From NCBI RefSeq assembly GCF_001567565.1, contig NZ_LSSW01000021.1, forward strand, positions 248,001 through 312,000: DNA of 64,000 nt, written 5' to 3'. The first letter of the stretch is position 1. Every line of letters starts with the position of its first letter. The position numbers and the translations under genes were made by a program. A model generated the notes under the pieces. That model searched no databases. It was not told the origin of the DNA and saw only the letters and a program-made list of their open reading frames with translations. Below are positions 56,113 to 64,000 of this stretch, piece by piece. This stretch comes from Ectopseudomonas composti. GTDB taxonomy: Bacteria; Pseudomonadota; Gammaproteobacteria; Pseudomonadales; Pseudomonadaceae.

Positions 56113-57426
56113 TTAGCTGTGGCTGGTCACAGCGGTCTTTATCAGCTTGGCATAGTAGAAGCCGTCGTGGCCGTCCAGCTGCGGCAGCAACTGGCGGCCA
56201 TGGGCGGGCTGCAGGCCGAACTCGCCGGCGATGGCGACTTCCTGAGCATCTGCGGTGCGGGCCAGAAACGCGGCGATGGTTTCGCTGTTTTCCGTCGGCA
56301 GTACCGAACAGGTGGCGTAGAGCAGGATGCCGCCCGGCGCCAGGGTTGGCCATAGGGCGTCGAGCAGCTCGCCCTGCAACTGGGCCAGGGCAGGAATATC
56401 CTCGGGCTGGCGGGTCAGCTTGATGTCCGGATGACGGCGGATCACCCCAGTGGCCGAGCAGGGCGCGTCGAGCAGAATGCGCTGAAACGGCTTACCGTCC
56501 CACCAGGCGGCGGTGTCGCGGCCGTCGGCGGCGATCAGCGTGGCCTGCAGGTGCAGGCGCTCGAGGTTCTCGCGCACGCGTGTCAGGCGCTTGGCCTCCA
56601 GGTCGACAGCGACCACCTCGGCCAGCCCCGGCTCGACTTCCAGCAGGTGGCAGGTCTTGCCGCCGGGGGCGGCGCAGGCATCTAGCACGCGTTGGCCGGG
56701 CGCCAGTTCGAGCAGGTCGGCGGCCAGCTGCGCGGCTTCGTCCTGCACGCTGACGCGGCCTTCCTTGAAGCCCGGCAGGCTGGTTACGTCGCAGGGTTGC
56801 AGCAGGCGCACGCCATCGCGGCTGAAGGTGCAGGGTTCGGCACCGATCCCGGCATCGCGCAGTTCTGTTAGATAGTCGTCGCGGCTGCCGTGACGGCGAT
56901 TGACCCGCAGGATCAGCGGCGGATGGGCGTTATTGGCGGCGCAGATGGCCTGCCAGTGCTCGGGCCAATGCGCCTTGAGCGCCTTCTGCAGCCAGCGGGG
57001 ATGGGCCGTATGCAGCACCGGGTCGCGATCCAGTTCGGCGAACAGGGCTTCATGCTCGCGCTGGGCGCGGCGCAGTACGGCGTTGAGCAGGCCCTTGGCC
57101 CAGGGCTTCTTCAGCGCACCGGCGCAGCCGACCGTCTCGCCGATGGCGGCGTGTTCGGGGATGCGGCTGTGCAGTAGCTGGTAGAGGCCGATCAGCAGCA
57201 GCGCCTCCACGTCTTTGTCGGCAGCCTTGAAGGGCTTTTCCAGCAGCTTCTCGGCCAGCAGTTGCAGGCGCGGCTGCCAGCGTGCGGCGCCGAAGGCCAG
57301 ATCCTGCGCCAGGGCGCGGTCGTGGTGCTCGACCTTGTCCAACTGCGGCGGCAGGCTGCTGCCCAGCGAGGCTTTGCCCGAGAGCACGGCGGTCAGGGCG
57401 CGGGCGGCGGCCAGGCGTGGGTTCAT
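56113..57426 (-). CDS. rsmB: 16S rRNA m5C967 methyltransferase RsmB
   Basis: RsmB methylates C967 of 16S rRNA. The 437-residue product has an N-terminal NusB-like RNA-binding domain (about 1-140) and a SAM-dependent domain with [14 protein letters not shown], the catalytic cysteines in [10 protein letters not shown] and [10 protein letters not shown]. It overlaps the end of fmt by four bases. Confidence 0.97.
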   Translation of the reverse strand: MNPRLAAARALTAVLSGKASLGSSLPPQLDKVEHHDRALAQDLAFGAARWQPRLQLLAEKLLEKPFKAADKDVEALLLIGLYQLLHSRIPEHAAIGETVGCAGALKKPWAKGLLNAVLRRAQREHEALFAELDRDPVLHTAHPRWLQKALKAHWPEHWQAICAANNAHPPLILRVNRRHGSRDDYLTELRDAGIGAEPCTFSRDGVRLLQPCDVTSLPGFKEGRVSVQDEAAQLAADLLELAPGQRVLDACAAPGGKTCHLLEVEPGLAEVVAVDLEAKRLTRVRENLERLHLQATLIAADGRDTAAWWDGKPFQRILLDAPCSATGVIRRHPDIKLTRQPEDIPALAQLQGELLDALWPTLAPGGILLYATCSVLPTENSETIAAFLARTADAQEVAIAGEFGLQPAHGRQLLPQLDGHDGFYYAKLIKTAVTSHS

Positions 57427-58367
57427 TGGCCGAGTACCAGGCCGGGGGCGAACTGCTCGCGGCGGCTGTTGTACAGATCACTGAAGGCCAGCGGCTTGCC
57501 GCCAGGCAACTGCAGGCGAGTCAGGCGCAGCGCACCCTCGCCACAGGCCACGGTCAGGCCATGTTTGTCGGCGGCAAGAATGCTGCCTGGAGCGCCCTGG
57601 CCCTCCCCGATCTCGGCGGCATGGACTTTCAGCGCATCGCCGCTGAGCGTGGTGTGGCAGATCGGCCAGGGGTGGAAGGCGCGTATCAGGCGCTCCAGTT
57701 CGACGGCAGGGCGGCTGAAGTCCAGAAGCGCTTCTTCCTTGTTCAGCTTGTGCGCGTAGTTGGCCAGCGCATCGTCCTGTACTTCGCCTTTCAGCGTACC
57801 CGCGGCCAGGCCGTCGATGGCCTGCAGCACGGCCTGCGGGCCAAGCTGGGCGAGGCGGTCGTGCAGGCTGCCGCCGGTGTCGCTGGCGCTGATCGGGGTG
57901 GTCACCTTGAGCAGCATCGGTCCGGTATCCAGGCCGGCTTCCATCTGCATCACGGTGACGCCACTCTCGGCGTCGCCAGCCTGCACCGCCCGCTGGATAG
58001 GTGCGGCGCCACGCCAGCGCGGCAGCAAGGATGCGTGGCTGTTGATACAGCCCAGGCGTGGGATGTCGAGCACCACCTGCGGCAGGATCAGGCCGTAGGC
58101 CACCACCACCATCAGGTCCGGCTTGAGCGCGGCCAGTTCGGCCTGCGCCTCTTCCTTGCGCAGGCTGGCCGGTTGGTAGACCGGGATGCCGTGCGCGGTG
58201 GCGAGCTGCTTGACCGGGCTGGGCATCAGCTTCTGGCCGCGACCTGCCGGGCGATCCGGCTGGGTGTAGACGGCGATGATCTCGTGCTGGCTGGCCAGCA
58301 GGGCCTTGAGGTGCTCGGCGGCGAATTCCGGGGTGCCGGCAAAGACGATACGCAATGAATCAGGCAT
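57423..58367 (-). CDS. fmt: Methionyl-tRNA formyltransferase
   Basis: Fmt formylates initiator Met-tRNA. The 314-residue product begins [16 protein letters not shown] and has the catalytic region [18 protein letters not shown], with the usual C-terminal OB-like domain. It lies 54 bases after def. A hairpin with a U-run separates the two. Confidence 0.98.
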   Translation of the reverse strand: MPDSLRIVFAGTPEFAAEHLKALLASQHEIIAVYTQPDRPAGRGQKLMPSPVKQLATAHGIPVYQPASLRKEEAQAELAALKPDLMVVVAYGLILPQVVLDIPRLGCINSHASLLPRWRGAAPIQRAVQAGDAESGVTVMQMEAGLDTGPMLLKVTTPISASDTGGSLHDRLAQLGPQAVLQAIDGLAAGTLKGEVQDDALANYAHKLNKEEALLDFSRPAVELERLIRAFHPWPICHTTLSGDALKVHAAEIGEGQGAPGSILAADKHGLTVACGEGALRLTRLQLPGGKPLAFSDLYNSRREQFAPGLVLGQ

Positions 58368-58382
58368 GGGGGCTCGCTAAAA

Positions 58383-58409
58383 TAAAAAAGGCTTGCCGTA
58401 GCAAGCCTT
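58383..58409 (-). terminator. Terminator-like hairpin between def and fmt
   Basis: Read on the minus strand, AGGCTTGC-TACG-GCAAGCC is followed by a run of six T and then more AT. It sits after def and before fmt, so it probably reduces read-through into fmt. Confidence 0.75.
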
Positions 58410-58421
58410 CTGGCATCGGGT

Positions 58422-58928
58422 TCAAGCGCGCTGACGATGCTGTTTTTCCAGCTTCTTCTTGATGCGGTCGCGCTTGAGGCTGGACAGGTAGTCGACGAAC
58501 AGCTTGCCGTTGAGGTGATCGCACTCGTGCTGGATGCACACAGCCAGCAGGCCTTCGGCGATCAGCTCGTAAGGCTGGCCATCACGGTCCAGTGCCTTGA
58601 TCTTGACCTTCTGCGGGCGGTCGACGTTCTCATAGAAGCCGGGCACCGACAGGCAGCCTTCCTGGTACTGGTCCATCTCCTCGGTCAATGACTCGAACTC
58701 GGGGTTGATGAAAACCCGCGGCTCGGACTTGTCCTCGGACAGGTCCATGACCACCACGCGCTTGTGCACGTTGACCTGCGTCGCGGCCAGGCCGATACCG
58801 GGAGCGTCATACATGGTCTCGAACATGTCGTCGACCAATTGACGGATGGAGTCGTCCACGACGTCCACCGGTTTGGCGATGGTACGCAGGCGTGGATCAG
58901 GAAACTCGAGGATATTCAGGATCGCCAT
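58422..58928 (-). CDS. def: Peptide deformylase
   Basis: Def removes the N-formyl group from new proteins. The 168-residue product has all three motifs: GIGLAATQV (about 44-52), EGCLSVPG with metal ligand C92, and QHECDHLNG with H134, E135 and H138. It is divergent from the LysM gene. Confidence 0.98.
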   Translation of the reverse strand: MAILNILEFPDPRLRTIAKPVDVVDDSIRQLVDDMFETMYDAPGIGLAATQVNVHKRVVVMDLSEDKSEPRVFINPEFESLTEEMDQYQEGCLSVPGFYENVDRPQKVKIKALDRDGQPYELIAEGLLAVCIQHECDHLNGKLFVDYLSSLKRDRIKKKLEKQHRQRA

Positions 58929-59081
58929 ATGCGTTTGTGATGCACTTGTAGAATAAAGTCAAAATCCGCTGCTAAGATGATGAACAGCATTGAAAAACGG
59001 CTTCACGCCGCGTAATCAGCGGGTTTGGCACGCGGCGCTAGGGCGCTTTACGTGAAGGCACATAATAAAGGGATTCACCGT

Positions 59082-60119
59082 ATGAGGAAATCACTACTCG
59101 CCCTGCTCCTGGCAGCTGGCGGAATGGTCCTGACCTGCATGGCTCAGGCCGCAGTGCAACTCAAGGACGGTCATCCGGACCGTTATACCGTGGTCAAGGG
59201 CGATACCCTTTGGGATATCTCCGGCAAATTCCTCAGTCAGCCGTGGAAGTGGCCGGAAATCTGGCACGCCAACCCGCAGGTCGCCAATCCGCACCTGATC
59301 TACCCCGGTGACATCCTCAACCTGGTCTACATCGACGGCCAGCCGCGCCTGATGCTCAACCGCGGCGAGTCGCGCGGTACCATCAAGCTGTCGCCGCAGG
59401 TGCGCAGCACGCCGATGGCCGAGGCAATCCCGACCATCCCGCTGGAGGCGATCAACAGCTTCCTGCTGAGCAACCGCATCGTCGATTCCCCGGAAGAGTT
59501 CAACGACAAGCCCTATGTCGTCGCGGGCAATGCCGAGCGCGTAGTCAGTGGTGCCGGCGATCGCATCTATGCTCGCGGCAAGTTTGATGAAGAGCATCCG
59601 GTCTACGGCATCTTCCGTCAGGGCAAAACTTACGTTGATCCAGAATCAAAAGAATTTCTGGGTATCAACGCCGACGACATCGGTACGGGCGAGATCGTTG
59701 CCGAGGAAGGCGATATCGGTACGCTGATTCTGAGCCGCTCGACGCAAGAAGTACGTCTGGGTGACCGCCTGTTCCCCACCGAGGAGCGTGCGATCAACTC
59801 CACTTTCATGCCCAGCGAGCCGGCTACTGAGATCAAGGGTGTGATTCTCGACGTACCGCGTGGCGTGAACCAGATCGGTCAGTTCGACGTGGTTACCCTG
59901 AACAAGGGGGCGCGTGACGGCCTGGAAATCGGCAACGTGCTGGCGGTTTACAGGACTGGCGAAACCGTCCGTGATCGCGTCACCGGTGAAAACGTGAAGA
60001 TCCCGGATGAGCGTTCCGGCCTGCTCATGGTGTTCCGCACCTACGACAAGCTCAGCTACGGCCTGGTATTGCAGGCCAGCCGCCAGCTTGCGGTGATGGA
60101 CAAGGTCCGCAACCCGTAA
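59082..60119 (+). CDS. LysM-domain peptidoglycan-binding protein
   Basis: The 345-residue product has a signal peptide (about 1-25, ending at AQA) and a LysM domain (about 33-82, with YTVVKGDTLWDISGKFL and NPHLIYPGDILNL). The C-terminal ~250 residues are soluble and of unknown function. It matches PA0020 by order. The start at 59082 (MRKSLLALL) follows AAAGGGA. An upstream ATG-type start at 59025 would destroy the signal peptide. Confidence 0.92.
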   Translation: MRKSLLALLLAAGGMVLTCMAQAAVQLKDGHPDRYTVVKGDTLWDISGKFLSQPWKWPEIWHANPQVANPHLIYPGDILNLVYIDGQPRLMLNRGESRGTIKLSPQVRSTPMAEAIPTIPLEAINSFLLSNRIVDSPEEFNDKPYVVAGNAERVVSGAGDRIYARGKFDEEHPVYGIFRQGKTYVDPESKEFLGINADDIGTGEIVAEEGDIGTLILSRSTQEVRLGDRLFPTEERAINSTFMPSEPATEIKGVILDVPRGVNQIGQFDVVTLNKGARDGLEIGNVLAVYRTGETVRDRVTGENVKIPDERSGLLMVFRTYDKLSYGLVLQASRQLAVMDKVRNP

Positions 60120-60126
60120 CACCCGA

Positions 60127-60150
60127 CGAGCCCCGCGAATGCGGGGCTCG
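60127..60150 (+). terminator. Hairpin after the LysM gene
   Basis: CGAGCCCCGC-GAAT-GCGGGGCTCG is a perfect 10-bp stem, followed by only a weak T-run (TGCTTTCT). It probably ends or slows transcription before dprA. Confidence 0.75.
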
Positions 60151-60200
60151 TGCTTTCTGGCCGCCAGGATGGCGGCGTGGTTCATCAGGGAAGAGTCGCC

Positions 60201-61307
60201 ATGTCTGCATCCTCCTCGTTTTCCCCCGCCGAGCTTGAAGCCCGCCTGCGCCTGCATCTGCTGCCGGAGCTGGGGCCGCGGCGTTTTCGCAAACTCCTGA
60301 GTGCTTTCGACAGTGCTTCGGCGGCGCTCAGTGCGCCGGCCAGTGCCTGGCGTGCCCTGGGCCTGCCGGCCGCCTGTGCCGAGCCTCGGCGCAGTGCGGA
60401 AATCCGCGACAGGGCGCGTGCCACGCTGCAGTGGCTGGACGCGCCAGATAAGCATGTGTTGATGTGGGACGATCCGGCTTACCCGGCTTTGCTCGCCGAG
60501 TTGGCGGATGCGCCGCCGCTGCTGTTCGTCGCCGGTGAGCCACGCGTACTGGATGCGCCGCAACTGGCGATGGTCGGCAGCCGGCGCGCTACTCAGCCCG
60601 GCTTGGATAACGCGCGTGCCTTTGCCCGTAGCCTCGCTGCCGGAGGTTTCGTCATCACCAGCGGGCTGGCATTGGGTATCGACGGCGCTGCGCATCAGGG
60701 GGCGCTGGAAGGCAACGGTAAAACCGTGGCCGTGCTGGGCACGGGCTTGCAGTGCCTGTATCCACGGCGCCATGTGGGGCTGGCGGCGCAGATCATCGAG
60801 CAAGGCGGCGCACTGGTCTCCGAGCTGCCGCTGGATTGTCCGCCGCAGGCGAGCAACTTTCCCCGGCGCAACCGGATCATCAGCGGTCTGTCTCTTGGTG
60901 TGCTGGTGGTCGAGGCCAGCCCCTCGAGCGGCTCGCTGATCACCGCAAGGCTGGCCGCAGAACAGGGGCGTGAGGTCTATGCCATTCCGGGCTCCATCCA
61001 CCATCCTGGGGCGCGCGGCTGCCACCAGCTGATTCGAGATGGCGCCACGTTGGTGGAAAGCATCGAGCATATTCTCGAAGCCTTGCGTGGCTGGCAGGCA
61101 CCGGCTACCTCTCCTGCGCAGATGCCGGTCGCTGAGGCCTCGCACCCACTGTTGGCCCTGCTGCATGCTGCGCCGCACAGCACCGAGGCAATGGTGCAGA
61201 GCAGCGGCTGGCCACTGGCAGAGGTTCTGGCGGCGCTGACCGAGCTGGAGCTCGATGGCCTGGTGTGCAACGAGGCCGGCTACTGGCTGGCACGCAGCCG
61301 AACCTGA
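60201..61307 (+). CDS. dprA: DNA-processing protein DprA (Smf)
   Basis: DprA binds incoming single-stranded DNA and loads RecA in natural transformation. The 368-residue product has a SAM-like N-terminal part, the Rossmann-type core (MVGSRRATQPG, SGLALGIDGAAHQGAL, NFPRRNRIISGLS) and a C-terminal winged helix. The start at 60201 (MSASSSF) follows GGGAAGAG. The frame is open from 60150. tsaC follows 76 bases later. Confidence 0.95.
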   Translation: MSASSSFSPAELEARLRLHLLPELGPRRFRKLLSAFDSASAALSAPASAWRALGLPAACAEPRRSAEIRDRARATLQWLDAPDKHVLMWDDPAYPALLAELADAPPLLFVAGEPRVLDAPQLAMVGSRRATQPGLDNARAFARSLAAGGFVITSGLALGIDGAAHQGALEGNGKTVAVLGTGLQCLYPRRHVGLAAQIIEQGGALVSELPLDCPPQASNFPRRNRIISGLSLGVLVVEASPSSGSLITARLAAEQGREVYAIPGSIHHPGARGCHQLIRDGATLVESIEHILEALRGWQAPATSPAQMPVAEASHPLLALLHAAPHSTEAMVQSSGWPLAEVLAALTELELDGLVCNEAGYWLARSRT

Positions 61308-61383
61308 ACAGCTGCCCGGGGCCGTGGCATGTCCCGACTGGCTTGGATAGACTGCGGCCCATCGATTCATTGGGAGACAGGCG

Positions 61384-61941
61384 ATGGCCGGCAACTGGCA
61401 GATACAGCAAACGGCGCGTGTGGTGCGTGAGGGCGGCGTGATTGCCTATCCGACCGAGGCAGTCTGGGGGCTGGGCTGCGATCCGTGGAACGAAGAAGCG
61501 GTTGATCGCCTGCTGGCGCTCAAGGAACGGCCCGTGCACAAAGGCCTGATCCTGGTGGCCGATGACATCGAGCAATTCGACTTCCTGCTCGATGACCTGC
61601 CGGACGTCTGGCAGGAACGCCTGGCCGGCAGCTGGCCGGGCCCGAACACCTGGCTGGTGCCACACCAGAACCGCCTGCCCGAGTGGGTCACTGGCATGCA
61701 TGACTCCGTCGCCCTGCGCGTCAGCGATCATCCGCTGGTGCGCGCGCTATGCCGCTACACCGGGCCGCTGATCTCCACCTCAGCCAACCCGGCGGGGCGC
61801 CCGTCGGCGCGTTCGCGGCTGCGCGTCGAGCAGTACTTTCCAGGGGAGTTGGATAAGGTGCTCGGTGGCGCACTGGGCGGACGCAAGAACCCCAGTCTGA
61901 TTCGCGATCTGCGCACGGGTGATGTGATTCGCCCGTCCTGA
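61384..61941 (+). CDS. tsaC: Threonylcarbamoyl-AMP synthase TsaC
   Basis: TsaC makes threonylcarbamoyl-AMP for the t6A modification of tRNA. The 185-residue single-domain product has the YrdC signatures [21 protein letters not shown] (site about residues 18-38), [13 protein letters not shown] and [15 protein letters not shown]. The order dprA-tsaC-qor-hemF matches P. aeruginosa PA0021-PA0024. Confidence 0.96.
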   Translation: MAGNWQIQQTARVVREGGVIAYPTEAVWGLGCDPWNEEAVDRLLALKERPVHKGLILVADDIEQFDFLLDDLPDVWQERLAGSWPGPNTWLVPHQNRLPEWVTGMHDSVALRVSDHPLVRALCRYTGPLISTSANPAGRPSARSRLRVEQYFPGELDKVLGGALGGRKNPSLIRDLRTGDVIRPS

Positions 61942-61953
61942 AGAGCCATAAAG

Positions 61954-62013
61954 CTCGCGGCTAAAGCGCCTCCCTCCAGCTGACCCGACTGTGGGAGGGG
62001 CTTTAGCCGCGAC
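61954..62013. repeat. REP palindrome pair between tsaC and qor
   Basis: CTCGCGGCTAAAGCGCCTCCC and GTGGGAGGGGCTTTAGCCGCGA (REP arms) flank a short spacer in the 96-base gap between two convergent genes. Confidence 0.85.
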
Positions 62014-62037
62014 TGTCTTAGTACTCTGAGTGCCTGT

Positions 62038-63015
62038 TCACGGCAGCAGGATGGTCGAGCCGGTGGTCTGCCGTGCGCTCAGTGCATCCTGGGCGGCGGC
62101 GGCATCTTTCAGCGCGTAGCGATTGCTGATTTCCACCTGCAGCTTGCCGCTGGCGATCATGCCGAACAGCTCATCGGCCATGGCCTGCAGGCGCGGGGCG
62201 CTGGTGGCATAGCCGGCCAGGGTCGGGCGGGTGACGTACAGCGAACCCTTTTGCGCCAGGATGCCCAGGTTGACCCCGGTCACGGCGCCCGAGGCGTTGC
62301 CGAAGCTGACCAGCAGGCCGCGTGGCGCTACACAGTCCAGCGAAGTTTCCCAGGTGTCCTTGCCGACGCCGTCATAGACCACCGGGCACTTGGCGCCGTC
62401 GGTCAGCTCCAGCACGCGCTGCACGACGTTCTCATGGCTGTAGTCGATGGTTGCCCAGGCGCCCTGTTCCTTGGCGCGCGCCGCCTTCTCCGCCGAACTG
62501 ACGGTACCGATCAGCTTGACGCCCAGCGCCTTGGCCCACTGGCAGGCGAAGGAGCCGACACCGCCGGCAGCCGCGTGAAACAGGATGGTTTCGCCGCCCT
62601 GGAGCTCGTAGGTCTGGCGCAGCAGGTATTGCACGGTCAGGCCCTTGAGCATCACCGCGGCGGCCTGCTCGAAACTGATGCTCTCCGGCAGCTTCACCAG
62701 CTTGTCGGCGGGCAGCACGTGCAGCTCGCTGTATGCGCCAAGCGGGCCGGTGGCGTAGGCCACTCGATCACCCACTTCGAGGCCTTCGACCTCGCTGCCG
62801 AGCGCCTCGACCACGCCAGCACCTTCTGTGCCCAGGCTCGAAGGCAGCGCGGGTGGCTGATACAGGCCGCTGCGGAAATAGGTGTCGATGAAGTTCAGAC
62901 CGATAGCCCGGTTTGCCACACGAACCTCGCGCGGGCCTGGTGCTGCGGGCTGGTAGTCATGGTATTGCAGCACGTCGCTGCCGCCGTGCTGGCTGAACTG
63001 AATGCGCTTGGCCAT
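62038..63015 (-). CDS. qor: NADPH:quinone oxidoreductase, zeta-crystallin type
   Basis: The 325-residue product is a medium-chain reductase without zinc sites. It starts MAKRIQFSQHGGSDVLQY and has NFIDTYFRSGLY and the cofactor motif AAAGGVGSFACQWAKALG. It reduces quinones with NADPH. The frame continues upstream to 63978 on this strand but that part overlaps hemF in antisense, so the start is 63015. It is divergent from hemF. Confidence 0.95.
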   Translation of the reverse strand: MAKRIQFSQHGGSDVLQYHDYQPAAPGPREVRVANRAIGLNFIDTYFRSGLYQPPALPSSLGTEGAGVVEALGSEVEGLEVGDRVAYATGPLGAYSELHVLPADKLVKLPESISFEQAAAVMLKGLTVQYLLRQTYELQGGETILFHAAAGGVGSFACQWAKALGVKLIGTVSSAEKAARAKEQGAWATIDYSHENVVQRVLELTDGAKCPVVYDGVGKDTWETSLDCVAPRGLLVSFGNASGAVTGVNLGILAQKGSLYVTRPTLAGYATSAPRLQAMADELFGMIASGKLQVEISNRYALKDAAAAQDALSARQTTGSTILLP

Positions 63016-63033
63016 CTCGGATTCCTTGTCTGA

Positions 63034-64000
<967 letters not shown>

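Overview
The window is GC-rich chromosomal DNA from a Pseudomonas-type gammaproteobacterium. Two things point there. First, a block runs in the order familiar from the origin-proximal region of Pseudomonas aeruginosa: lptA, gmhB, glyS, glyQ, tag, a lauroyl-acyltransferase gene, a PilZ gene, and later a TPR gene, trkA, rsmB, fmt, def, a LysM gene, dprA, tsaC, qor and hemF. Second, the intergenic gaps carry the typical Pseudomonas REP palindromes. The species cannot be named from sequence reading alone.

Region 1 (1-16.7 kb) is part of a type VI secretion locus resembling P. aeruginosa HSI-1: the end of tssB, then tssC, hcp, an amidase effector (Tae4-like) with a candidate immunity lipoprotein, tssE, tssF, tssG, clpV, vgrG, an Eag (DUF1795) chaperone, and a PAAR/Rhs effector ending in a WHH nuclease with a SUKH-type immunity gene. 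The amidase pair lies where HSI-1 carries tagJ. The Rhs tip and its immunity gene are AT-rich, as expected of an exchanged toxin cassette.

Region 2 (16.7-26.8 kb) has AT-rich palindromic repeats, an SPFH membrane-protein gene, a small RNA that looks like the Rsm (CsrA/RsmA-sequestering) family, an unknown lipoprotein, a diguanylate cyclase, and a tight six-gene minus-strand operon. That operon resembles E. coli ynbABCD: CDP-alcohol phosphatidyltransferase, hydrolase-methyltransferase fusion, PAP2-phosphatase fusion, small membrane protein, acyltransferase and CdsA-like cytidylyltransferase. It looks like a complete but uncharacterised phospholipid pathway. Rsm RNAs titrate a repressor of T6SS genes in Pseudomonas, so regions 1 and 2 may be linked in regulation.

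Region 3 (26.8-33.9 kb) is the conserved housekeeping block lptA to the PilZ gene. Region 4 (34.0-54.0 kb) is accessory and sits inside that block. It has mprF with virJ (lipid aminoacylation and its likely reversal) and a full ectoine/5-hydroxyectoine uptake and degradation cluster: ehuBCD-ehuA, a MocR regulator (EnuR type), eutB, eutC, doeA, doeB, doeX, doeC and doeD. Within it lie a betaine/choline-type binding protein, an NlpC/P60 hydrolase, and a queuosine-precursor transporter with a preQ1-I riboswitch. Together the catabolic genes convert ectoine through N-acetyl-diaminobutyrate and diaminobutyrate to aspartate semialdehyde and aspartate.

Region 5 (54.2-64.0 kb) resumes the housekeeping block from the TPR gene and trkA to hemF, which runs off the right edge. 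Two copies of a structured ~110-base repeat lie at 38.9-39.1 kb and 54.56-54.69 kb. Their stem arms differ by compensating changes. I saw no tRNA, rRNA, insertion sequence, phage or CRISPR array.
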